From the NCBI GenBank assembly GCA_004375895.1, contig SOJW01000059.1, positions 1 through 64,000 of the forward strand: 64,000 nucleotides of DNA, written 5' to 3'. Below, piece after piece: positions 1 to 8,109 of this stretch. This DNA comes from Candidatus Stahliibacteriota bacterium. GTDB taxonomy: Bacteria; Hydrothermota; Tepidihabitantia; B3-TA06. The notes under the pieces are model-generated. The model had not been told where the DNA came from. It did not search any database and worked only from the letters and a program-made list of their open reading frames with translations. The position numbers were made by a program, and so were the translations under genes. Position 1 is the first letter of the stretch, and every line of letters begins with the position of its first letter.

Positions 1-162
1 TGGACAAGCCTGCAAAATTTAAGTTGGTCAAAAGGTGGACAAAAGCTGGTCAAAAGATGGTCAAAAGGGGGACAAAAGTAGGACACGCCAAAGAAATTAT
101 GCTGGTCAAAAACTGGTCAGAAGTTACCCGAAAGCTGGACACGAGGAATGTATGCCGGGTTG
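1..162. repeat. Left copy of an exact 162-bp direct repeat (may extend beyond the window edge); contains 11-nt periodic TGG(T/A)CAAAAGN units
   Basis: Bases 1-162 are repeated at 1184-1345 by eye. Confidence 0.95.
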
Positions 163-319
163 TACTGGTGACGCTTATTAATATCTTCACGAGTCCCAAA
201 ACGTACATATGGGGTAAGGTCGCGGTTTTGGGGATTGCGTTTTTTACCCTCATTGCCTGGATGGTGGTTACGGTTTTCTTTAAGCCGGCTATTTTTCGAT
301 AGGTTCTTTTTCCCTTGGG

Positions 320-348
320 TTGACACGTAGTCAGTCTCATGCTACAAT
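320..348 (+). promoter_or_regulatory. Sigma70-like promoter TTGACA-N17-TACAAT
   Basis: TTGACA 320-325, TACAAT 343-348. Confidence 0.7.
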
Positions 349-371
349 CGTTTAGTTAAAAGAGAGGTGAC

Positions 372-554
372 ATGACAAGAAAATTCACAGCCATCGTGGT
401 GAAGCAAGCCTGGATTACTCCTGGGATAGCGGTGTTAAATCCGTTTCAGCATCTGTGTAATCAGGGGCTTCGTTTGAGGCAAATTCCTGGTTACTATCTC
501 CCAGATAATACTTACGTCAATTCCAAAGTATTCGTGGATTACAATATTACGTAA
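372..554 (+). pseudogene. Possible truncated hicB-like remnant (MTRKFTAIVVKQ...) running into the 3' end of the HEPN gene
   Basis: Promoter plus AGAGAGGTGAC RBS; first ~11 residues resemble HicB N-termini, the rest does not. Confidence 0.35.
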
Positions 555-776
555 GCCGATCATCCTTTTCCAAGGAATGTCAGGATACCCTTCTCTCACC
601 TCTGGTGGTATGCCCTTTGAAGCTTCGCCGATAACTTCCAGGTTTCTTAGGACTGCATCTATTGCCATGTCGTTATCCTTGAAGACCTCGAAGGTCAGAC
701 CATGGGTGTAGCGTTCAACCTTGTCGATAGCTTCGGCTATCTCCTCGACAAGGATCTTGCAAGACCTTCCTTTCAC
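435..776 (-). CDS. hepT: HepT-like HEPN (DUF86) ribonuclease toxin
   Basis: RNIVIHEY matches the R-X4-H-X-Y HEPN motif; 4-nt overlap with upstream MNT gene. Confidence 0.88.
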   Translation of the reverse strand: MKGRSCKILVEEIAEAIDKVERYTHGLTFEVFKDNDMAIDAVLRNLEVIGEASKGIPPEVREGYPDIPWKRMIGLRNIVIHEYFGIDVSIIWEIVTRNLPQTKPLITQMLKRI

Positions 777-1063
777 GCGTAGCGTACCTCTTTCAGGATA
801 TTTCCCCTTAGCGAAGCTCGCAAGGCTTTAACCGTGACGAGGTCCACACCCTGGCCCAGAATCTCTTCGAGGAACTCCTTCAGGTCAACAAACTCCCAGC
901 CGATAGGTTGATTGAATTCTACCAGTATATCCACGTCACTTGCCTGGGATTCCTCACCCTTGGCGTATGAGCCAAAAACCCCAATCTGGTTTACCTTGAA
1001 CTTCTCCCTGAGAAGGGGTTTATGCCTCCTTAACGTCGCCTTTATCTCTTCGAGGGTTTTCAT
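773..1063 (-). CDS. mntA: MntA-like minimal nucleotidyltransferase antitoxin
   Basis: GSYAKGEESQASDVDILVEF = GS-x10-DxD MNT motif. Confidence 0.88.
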   Translation of the reverse strand: MKTLEEIKATLRRHKPLLREKFKVNQIGVFGSYAKGEESQASDVDILVEFNQPIGWEFVDLKEFLEEILGQGVDLVTVKALRASLRGNILKEVRYA

Positions 1064-1183
1064 AACTTCACCTATGCTAAGTTTACTCAGATTGTGGCTT
1101 AAGGCAAGCCTTGGGACGCATCTTTCCCTTCATATTTGAACCCAACACGTCACCAGATGCCTTCAAAAAAACTCCCCAAAAGC

Positions 1184-1345
1184 TGGACAAGCCTGCAAAA
1201 TTTAAGTTGGTCAAAAGGTGGACAAAAGCTGGTCAAAAGATGGTCAAAAGGGGGACAAAAGTAGGACACGCCAAAGAAATTATGCTGGTCAAAAACTGGT
1301 CAGAAGTTACCCGAAAGCTGGACACGAGGAATGTATGCCGGGTTG
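1184..1345. repeat. Right copy of the 162-bp direct repeat flanking the MNT/HEPN module
   Basis: Identical by eye to 1-162; sequence diverges after ...GCCGGGTTG. Confidence 0.95.
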
Positions 1346-1379
1346 GACGTAAAGGTGACGGGGCAAGCACTTCTTTATT

Positions 1380-1612
1380 GTCATTGCGAGGGTGTCGGGG
1401 ACACCCGAAGTACGCTGGCGACGACGCTTGCGGAGTTCCGGAGGGCGAACGAAGGGAGCAATCTCATATACTAGCCGTGCTTGCTTGGAGACGACCTTTG
1501 ATCACCCTAGATGCGGATAGGTGGGTGATGAGGGGTTAGTAATAATCCTCGCATTGTGCCATCTATGAGATTGCCGCGTCGTAACGTCTGCGACGCTACT
1601 CCTCGCAATGAC
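1380..1612. repeat. MITE/REP-like dispersed element with nested inverted repeats
   Basis: GTCATTGCGAGG (1380-1391) / CCTCGCAATGAC (1601-1612), plus internal GCAATCTCATA (1458-1468) / TATGAGATTGC (1564-1574). Confidence 0.7.
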
Positions 1613-1625
1613 GGAGTAAGAAGAC

Positions 1626-1653
1626 TTGACAACGCCCAATAAGATAATATTAT
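1626..1653 (+). promoter_or_regulatory. Orphan promoter TTGACA-N16-TATTAT
   Basis: No supported ORF for >450 nt downstream. Confidence 0.5.
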
Positions 1654-1674
1654 AACGTGATTTGGAATTCGTAG

Positions 1675-1735
1675 GGGCCGACCTTAAGGTCGGCCCGATT
1701 CATTGAAATTTGGCGGGCCGGTTTAAAACCGGCCC
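1675..1735. repeat. Twin GC-rich hairpins (GGGCCGACC-TTAA-GGTCGGCCC and GGGCCGGTTT-A-AAACCGGCCC)
   Basis: Inverted repeats read directly; resembles common dispersed intergenic hairpin repeats. Confidence 0.7.
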
Positions 1736-2005
1736 CTTCCTCAGAGTTCAGTCCAGCGCGTCACCCGAGACGTATAAGGTGGTGCTGGTAAAGTAAGGAG
1801 CATTCCCTTCGGGAATAGATCGCCACGGTCGCCTTCGGCTCCCTCGCGATGACATCTATCCAATCGGCGATCCGAAGGAGAACGACTCTCAGGAGTTCTC
1901 ATCTGCGGTTAGTTCCCCCTGCGATCTTTTTGCGTTAGCGAAAAGGAGCATAGTCTATCCTCCCTCTTGATGGGGGAGGATAGAGATGGGGGTGCAAAAT
2001 TACCC

Positions 2006-2033
2006 TTGACAAGCAATGTAACGAGAATATCAT
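2006..2033 (+). promoter_or_regulatory. Promoter TTGACA-N16-TATCAT upstream of the methyltransferase gene
   Basis: Hexamers and spacing; ~85-nt leader ending in GGAGG. Confidence 0.6.
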
Positions 2034-2122
2034 TAGAATGGTCTTTCGATCCTGCGGGATAGGATTCAAGTAAGAACTATCGTAGTGTTGCTCTGTTTGG
2101 GCTTAAGATTGGAGGTTAGTAT

Positions 2123-2830
2123 ATGGAACGTCAAAAACGCCCAAAAGTAACTACGCGAGGGATAATCGGTGCCTTAATGCCGCTGCGGGCGGCGATCATT
2201 GGTGGAGCTTGTTTCTTTCTTGCGGCATGGAAACTCAACATCGTTAGAGGGTGGATATATTTCGGGATGGCTCTTGTGGGGGCGCTGGCGGGAGCGATTA
2301 TTATGATTACGTGTATACCGGGGCTTGCACACGAGAGGGCGAAAGCAAAGGAAGGAACAAAGACCTGGGATAAGATATTGTTGCTCATCTATTTCATATT
2401 AGGACTTATCGTTATGCCGGTTGTGGCCGGGTTGGATGTAGGCAAGTTTTGCTGGACGCTGCTGCCTGCCTATTTCGTAGTTATTGGTATAGCCGTTTAC
2501 GTGTTTGCTTTTGCGCTCACCCTATGGGCGATGCTGTCAAATCCCTTCTTTGAGAGTACGGTGCGTATCCAGAAAGATAGGGACCAGAAAGTTATAAGCA
2601 CCGGTCCTTACAGGTTTGTGCGACATCCGGGTTACGTAGGGATGCTGATAGGTTCGCTTCACCTTCCTTTCGTAATCGGTTCAATGTATGCGCTGATTCC
2701 GGCAGGTGTGATGATAATCCTCGCACTAATAAGAACCTATCTGGAAGACAAGACACTGCAGGAAGAGTTGAATGGATACAAAGAGTATGCTGCGAAGGTT
2801 AAGTACAGGTTGTTTCCAGGGATATGGTAG
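2123..2830 (+). CDS. Isoprenylcysteine carboxyl methyltransferase (ICMT/PEMT)-family membrane methyltransferase
   Basis: GPYRFVRHPGYVGMLIG and RTYLEDKTLQEELNGYKEYAAKVKYRLFPGIW motifs; multiple TM segments. Confidence 0.75.
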   Translation: MERQKRPKVTTRGIIGALMPLRAAIIGGACFFLAAWKLNIVRGWIYFGMALVGALAGAIIMITCIPGLAHERAKAKEGTKTWDKILLLIYFILGLIVMPVVAGLDVGKFCWTLLPAYFVVIGIAVYVFAFALTLWAMLSNPFFESTVRIQKDRDQKVISTGPYRFVRHPGYVGMLIGSLHLPFVIGSMYALIPAGVMIILALIRTYLEDKTLQEELNGYKEYAAKVKYRLFPGIW

Positions 2831-3059
2831 AAGGACAGATACTTGGACTCTCTCTCAAAACCGATTTCCTTGGGTTTTTAATGCTCCTTTCGTCCTTCGG
2901 ACGAAAGATCGCAGTGGTGTGGCCTGCGGCCGCTATGGGGTCCCCGCACGGATGCGCCTGCGCCCCAGTCGGGTGAAGCAGACGTGTGGGGTGAATATCC
3001 TTGACAATCCAAAGCCAGTGGAGATAATTAAGAAATGAAAGGGAAAAAAGCAGCGTAAC

Positions 3060-4136
3060 ATGCTGAAGCAAGATAACCTGGTGTTCCGCTTCCACGGGAA
3101 ACCTACCACTTCTCTTGATACCCTTGCACAAAAGCTCAGGAAGGTCCTTGAGGCACACGGCTACCATTATAGCCGGATTTCACGCTCCCCTCGGCTGGTG
3201 CTCAACTTCATCTCCAATGACGCTGTCAAGTCATACCGACGTAAGGCACAGGCCACATTCGTGCTCTCGCTGTTGGAGGCATCCGAGGTTTCCCAAGACC
3301 CCATCCGGGCATGGTACCCCTACCTGGTGCGGGCGCTTTCCAACATGCTTCTGGTTTATATCCCTGGCAGCCAGGCCCACTTTTTGACCCTGGATCTGGG
3401 GCACTTTGTGGAGTCGGAAGGGGAAGGGTTCGCAGAAAGACTGTTTAAGCGGATTAACCCCATGGCCTCTTCGGTTCTCGTGGTTAACAACCGATTCGAG
3501 CAAGACCTCGAGCCCGAGCTTTGGGAAGGGGATGAGCTTACCCGCGCGCTTTCTGTGGCAGGGTGCAAGCTGGGCGAATGGAGCCTTTTGCCCGCCGCCT
3601 TTCCAATCGAAGAGATCCTTTCGGCGGAGGATTTTCGCCATGTCAAGCGCCTCTACGGGATCGGAGGACTCTCCTACGGGAACCTTTCGGTGCGCGAGGA
3701 TGGGAGCCGTTTCTGGATGAGCGCCTCCGGAGTGGACAAGTCGAAGCTCTCTGAGATCGGCAGGGATATCCTTCTGGTTAAGGATTACGACGCGACAGCG
3801 AACGCCATCGTCCTTTCCGTGCCGCCGAACGTTGAGCCACGCAGGGTCTCGGTGGACGCCATCGAACACTGGCTTATATACCGTGAGCACCCGGAGGTGG
3901 GAGCCATCATCCACGTTCACGCCTGGATGCAGGGGGTGCCCACCACCCAATTCCAGTACCCCTGTGGAACCTATCAGCTTGGCCAGGCGGTTGCAGAAAA
4001 GGTGCGCCAAAGCCCTGATCCAGCCAGCGCGGTGGTAGGGCTCAAAAACCACGGACTGACCGTTACCGGACGAAACCTTGCCCACATCCTCGATCGTATC
4101 GACGGGAAGCTCATCAAGCAAGTCCCTATGGAATGA
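3060..4136 (+). CDS. Class II aldolase/adducin-family protein with an extra ~190-aa N-terminal domain
   Basis: C-terminal GLSYGNLSVR, IIHVHAW, GLKNHGLTVTG motifs. Confidence 0.75.
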   Translation: MLKQDNLVFRFHGKPTTSLDTLAQKLRKVLEAHGYHYSRISRSPRLVLNFISNDAVKSYRRKAQATFVLSLLEASEVSQDPIRAWYPYLVRALSNMLLVYIPGSQAHFLTLDLGHFVESEGEGFAERLFKRINPMASSVLVVNNRFEQDLEPELWEGDELTRALSVAGCKLGEWSLLPAAFPIEEILSAEDFRHVKRLYGIGGLSYGNLSVREDGSRFWMSASGVDKSKLSEIGRDILLVKDYDATANAIVLSVPPNVEPRRVSVDAIEHWLIYREHPEVGAIIHVHAWMQGVPTTQFQYPCGTYQLGQAVAEKVRQSPDPASAVVGLKNHGLTVTGRNLAHILDRIDGKLIKQVPME

Positions 4137-5245
4137 AGGCGCTGCGCTGCCGTGTCTCTATACCTCGATATCTCTTAGCCAAGGTCCTGGGCAAACGTTA
4201 CCCGATCCCCTTTCTTCCTCTCCGTTTAGTTGATATTTCTGAACCTTCTGCTCCTCCGGGTTGGGTGAAGGTAAAGGTACGTCTTTGCGGTATCTGCGGT
4301 TCGGATATCGCCCTGCTTTACGGGAAGAACTCACCGCGATTGTCGCCTTTCTTTTCCTTTCCGGCTGTCCTTGGTCATGAGATATTTGGCGAGTTGGACG
4401 GCAAGCGGGTGGTGGTGAATCCAAATCTCGCCTGTAGAGAACGGGGGTTAGAGCTGTGTGCTGCGTGCGCAAGAGGCGAGGAAGGTATCTGCCAGAATAC
4501 TGCGGAGGGGGCTTTTGCCCCGGGGATGCTTGGCTTCTGCCGCGATCTCGTGGGTGGATGGGGTGAGTGGATTTGGGCTCATCCAGATAAGGTTCATCCC
4601 GTCCCTGAGAGGGTACCGGACGAGCGGGCGGTTTTAACCGAACCCCTGGCTGTGGTGCTGCGGGGACTGCGGAACTTTGATCTGTCAAATGACGGAAAGG
4701 CGCTTGTTATCGGCGCAGGAACCATAGGCCTGATTACAATAAGACTGTTACGGATACTCGGCTATAAAGCTGAGATTCATGTGGCGGCACGGTATCCTAA
4801 ACAGGCTGAACTGGCAATAGAGCTTGGGGCGGATAGAGTATACTCTGATGTTTGGGACGCACCGCGCCTGGTAGGCGCCAAATCCTACAGGGCTATAATC
4901 GGGCCGCCGGCGTGGCGGGGTGGTTTTGATGTGGTGGTAGACGCCGCCGGAAGCAAAACCAGTCTGGAACAGGCCTCGTGGGCGACAAGGGAAGGCGGGA
5001 AGGTATTGCTGTTAGGCTCACCAGGTCAGATGAAACATGATTTCTCTCCCCATTGGTTCCGTGAGGTGAAGCTTCTGGGGACCTACATCTACTCAAATGC
5101 CGACTTCAGGCGGGCAGTAGACCTTCTTCCCAAAATGGAGGGCATCGAGAAGCTCGTCACTCACAAGTTTCTGTTGTCCGATTGGCGCAAGGCCATCCGC
5201 ACGGTTATCCACCGCCGCGGCATCAAGGTTGTGTTCAAACCGTAA
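4133..5245 (+). CDS. Zinc-dependent MDR alcohol/sugar dehydrogenase
   Basis: CGICGSDIAL, GHEIFGEL, structural-zinc Cys cluster, ALVIGAGTIGLI; ATGA overlap with the aldolase. Confidence 0.85.
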   Translation: MKALRCRVSIPRYLLAKVLGKRYPIPFLPLRLVDISEPSAPPGWVKVKVRLCGICGSDIALLYGKNSPRLSPFFSFPAVLGHEIFGELDGKRVVVNPNLACRERGLELCAACARGEEGICQNTAEGAFAPGMLGFCRDLVGGWGEWIWAHPDKVHPVPERVPDERAVLTEPLAVVLRGLRNFDLSNDGKALVIGAGTIGLITIRLLRILGYKAEIHVAARYPKQAELAIELGADRVYSDVWDAPRLVGAKSYRAIIGPPAWRGGFDVVVDAAGSKTSLEQASWATREGGKVLLLGSPGQMKHDFSPHWFREVKLLGTYIYSNADFRRAVDLLPKMEGIEKLVTHKFLLSDWRKAIRTVIHRRGIKVVFKP

Positions 5246-5272
5246 CCCAGTTGCTTCAGCCTGTGAAAACCC

Positions 5273-5300
5273 TTGACAAGCCTCAATACTAAGGTATTAT
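5273..5300 (+). promoter_or_regulatory. Promoter TTGACA-N16-TATTAT
   Basis: Hexamers and spacing upstream of 5326. Confidence 0.7.
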
Positions 5301-5325
5301 TGATAAATAACTTGGAGGTGCAAAG

Positions 5326-7122
5326 ATGAAAAGGTTTACCTTGCTGCTGGTCATGGTCGCAGTCCTTATATCTACCACAGCCCACGCAGGCTGGACTAAG
5401 ACTTACGGAGGAGCGGGGGGGGAATGGGGGAATTCGGTCCAAGAGACCACAGACGGTGGCTATATTATAGTGGGAACAGATTTCGCAGGGACAGGTAGGG
5501 AGTACGACCTATGGCTTCTCAAAACTAACTCGGAGGGAGATACCTTATGGACTCGTACCTACGGGAAAGCTGACTGGATTAATGATTTTGGCGGGTGCGT
5601 GCGGGAAACCAGTGATGGTGGTTACATCATTCTGGGCTCCACCCAAAACTCTCGCACACTCCCCCCTGACTTGTGGCTAATTAAAACGGACGAAATGGGG
5701 GACACTTTGTGGACACAGACCCATGGAGGGGTTTTCCAAGATTGGGGTGGGGGGGTGCAAGAGACGGGTGATGGAGGCTACATAATTGTGGGTTATACGG
5801 ACCTGGATCCCTATAACCCCGTTTACCACGGAGATCTCTGGCTTGTTAAGACTGATGCCCTGGGCGACACCTTGTGGACACGCACCTATGGAGGTGATCT
5901 CACCGATGTGGGGGACTGGGTGCAAGAAACCTCGGATGGGGGATATATAATCACCGGCTTTACCGCTTCCTTCAGCGAGGAACAGGGACCGAGACAACTC
6001 TGGTTACTGAAGACCGATAAGTATGGCGATACCTTGTGGACGCGGCGCTACGGCGCCGGTAATCAACTTGACGAAGAAGGTTACTGTGTTCGTGAAACCA
6101 GCGGCGGTGGATACATTATTTCAGGGAGTATAGGATACAACATCTGGTTGCTCAAAACCGATGAAGATGGTGATACCCTTTGGACGCGGACCTATGGCAG
6201 GAATTTCTGGGATGAAGGGAGACGCGTGGAGGAAACAAAGGATGGCGGTTACATAGTCGTTGGTTGGTCGTGGTTTTATGTCAGGGGAGAAAATGATGTA
6301 TGGTTACTTAAAACTGACGAGAACGGTGACACGCTGTGGACACAGCTTTACGGGGGAGGCGGAGAGGATTTCGGCTACGAGTTGGACCAGACCTCGGATG
6401 GCGGCTACATTATCGTGGGTTCGACAGAATCCTTTGGGGGAGGAAGCAGGGACCTCTGGCTTATCAAGACAGATTCCCTCGGGAATATGCCTCTCGAGAT
6501 ATCTTGTTCCAAAATAATTGTTCCGAAAGAAGGGGCAGACATTGACAGCATGATTCCTCATGCTCATTTTACGAATCTTAGCACTAAAAATTACCCCAAG
6601 CCCTTCTACTGCCACTGTAAGATTACAGATTTTTCGTTCCACAGTGAGGTTTATCACGATAGTGTGCTTATCCAGAAAGGGCTTAACCCCTGGGAAACAG
6701 TGGAGAAAATAGAGTATACGGGTGTGAAGTTTGCTGAATGGAAAGCGGAGGGTATCTCAGATTACGAGGCTGTGTTTTACGCGACAAGTGCTGGTGAGGA
6801 TTCTTTGCCTTCCAGGCCGAGGTCGGTTACTTTCCGTTGCACTTCTGTGAGAGAGCAGCCGGTTGCTGAGCCTGCGGCGGATTGGGAGGTAGTTAGCTCT
6901 ATCGGTCCTCAGATTATCCTGCGTTACGCGGATCAACCCCAAGGCTTCCACGCTTCAGTGTTCAATGCCGCAGGTCAAAAAGTAGGAGAGATGCATTCTG
7001 CAAGTCCATCCGGCACAATCACCTGGCCCGTAACACACCATGACTTCTCACCCGGAGTTTACTTCTTCAGACTTGAGTCCGGCGCGGCACACAAAACTCA
7101 GAAGGTGATTCTGATTCGGTAG
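5326..7122 (+). CDS. Secreted protein with about seven tandem ~60-aa blade repeats and a T9SS-like C-terminal sorting domain
   Basis: Signal peptide; repeated (E)T(S/T)DGGYII(V/I)G...DLWLLKTD..GDTLWTRTYGG; C-terminal FSPGVYFFRLESG...KVILIR. Confidence 0.85.
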   Translation: MKRFTLLLVMVAVLISTTAHAGWTKTYGGAGGEWGNSVQETTDGGYIIVGTDFAGTGREYDLWLLKTNSEGDTLWTRTYGKADWINDFGGCVRETSDGGYIILGSTQNSRTLPPDLWLIKTDEMGDTLWTQTHGGVFQDWGGGVQETGDGGYIIVGYTDLDPYNPVYHGDLWLVKTDALGDTLWTRTYGGDLTDVGDWVQETSDGGYIITGFTASFSEEQGPRQLWLLKTDKYGDTLWTRRYGAGNQLDEEGYCVRETSGGGYIISGSIGYNIWLLKTDEDGDTLWTRTYGRNFWDEGRRVEETKDGGYIVVGWSWFYVRGENDVWLLKTDENGDTLWTQLYGGGGEDFGYELDQTSDGGYIIVGSTESFGGGSRDLWLIKTDSLGNMPLEISCSKIIVPKEGADIDSMIPHAHFTNLSTKNYPKPFYCHCKITDFSFHSEVYHDSVLIQKGLNPWETVEKIEYTGVKFAEWKAEGISDYEAVFYATSAGEDSLPSRPRSVTFRCTSVREQPVAEPAADWEVVSSIGPQIILRYADQPQGFHASVFNAAGQKVGEMHSASPSGTITWPVTHHDFSPGVYFFRLESGAAHKTQKVILIR

Positions 7123-7130
7123 CCACCTTA

Positions 7131-7275
7131 TTGTCGTTGCGAGGCCTGTAGACCGAAGGGATGCAGGACGAAGCAATCTCATAGCAGAGACCTTTGATTC
7201 ATAGCATCAACCCTTATGCTTATAGGATGGTGCTAGGAGATCGCCACCCTCCCTTCGTTCACTCGCGATGACATC
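7131..7275. repeat. Dispersed element related to 1380-1612 (GTCGTTGCGAGG...GAAGCAATCTCATAG...CTCGCGATGACATC)
   Basis: Shared sequence blocks with 1380-1612 and 1800-1860. Confidence 0.6.
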
Positions 7276-7320
7276 TTATTTAATCTGTGCAATCTGCGAA
7301 ATCTGTGGTTGGTTCTGACA

Positions 7321-7349
7321 TTGACATCTCAGTATTCTCCCGTTAAAAT
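7321..7349 (+). promoter_or_regulatory. Promoter TTGACA-N17-TAAAAT for tRNA-Leu (and rnc)
   Basis: -10 ends 9 nt before the tRNA 5' end. Confidence 0.7.
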
Positions 7350-7358
7350 CAACCTTAG

Positions 7359-7442
7359 GCCGGGATGGTGAAATTGGCAGACACAAGGGACTTAAAATCC
7401 CTCGGAGGAAACTCCGTGCCGGTTCGAATCCGGCTCCCGGCA
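7359..7442 (+). tRNA. tRNA-Leu (anticodon UAA); CCA not encoded
   Basis: GCCGGGA/TCCCGGC acceptor, AGGGA-CTTAAAA-TCCCT anticodon arm, long variable arm, CCGG-TTCGAAT-CCGG T arm. Confidence 0.95.
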
Positions 7443-7443
7443 T

Positions 7444-8109
7444 GTGCGAGAACTTCAAAAAAAGCTCAAGATGTCCTTTCGACGTAAGGATCTTCTGGAG
7501 AGGGCGTTAACTCATCCCTCCTACGCTCATGAGCAGACAGGGGATCGCCGCATGTCTTATGAGCGGCTTGAGTTTCTGGGCGATGCGGTTTATGAGATGC
7601 TTCTGCGCGAATACTTCTATGAAGCTTTGGATCAAGCAGATGAAGGGATGCTTTCCAAGCTCAAGAACCGCTATTCGTCCGGGGCATTCATGGCCGAGCT
7701 TGCACGTAAGTTGGGGCTAGACAGAGCGTTGCGTCTTGGCCACAGCGAGGAGAGTGAGGGGCGGGCAAAGACTTCTATACTGGCAAGCACCTTTGAGGCG
7801 CTTATGGGAGCTCTTTACCTTGACCGTGGATTACGCAGATGTCGGCGTTGGTTTCACATTCATGTGGCCCCACAAATCGATCTTTCGAAAATTCCTTTCG
7901 ATGCAAAGTCCAGACTCAACATCCGTCTTTCAGGGCAATCCTTCGAGTATAGGATTCTTGCCAAGGAGGGTGAAGACCACCGTCCTTGCTTTCGTGTGGG
8001 ACTCTATGTGGAGGGGGAACTTGTTGCATCGGGCGAAGCAGGAAGCAAGAAACGTGCTGAGGTGCGGGCAGCAGAGGCCTATCTGGAGGCACTTAAGAAG
8101 AAGTCATGA
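7444..8109 (+). CDS. rnc: Ribonuclease III
   Basis: ALTHPSYAHE, ERLEFLGDAVYEMLL, C-terminal dsRBD GEAGSKKRAEVRAAEAYLE. Confidence 0.93.
   Translation: MRELQKKLKMSFRRKDLLERALTHPSYAHEQTGDRRMSYERLEFLGDAVYEMLLREYFYEALDQADEGMLSKLKNRYSSGAFMAELARKLGLDRALRLGHSEESEGRAKTSILASTFEALMGALYLDRGLRRCRRWFHIHVAPQIDLSKIPFDAKSRLNIRLSGQSFEYRILAKEGEDHRPCFRVGLYVEGELVASGEAGSKKRAEVRAAEAYLEALKKKS

Noticed and set aside
1111-1539. 142-aa ORF and 24-302 ORF sharing the VKRWTKAGQKMVKRGTK peptide
   Set aside because: Shared peptide is a by-product of the noncoding 162-bp repeat; no consistent RBS and frames end differently in unrelated sequence
2772-3038. 88-aa plus-strand and 122-aa minus-strand ORFs
   Set aside because: Overlap the methyltransferase 3' end and a repeat-like intergenic region; no motifs
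3231-4121. 296-aa minus-strand ORF
   Set aside because: Shadow ORF antisense to the well-supported aldolase gene; no recognisable motifs
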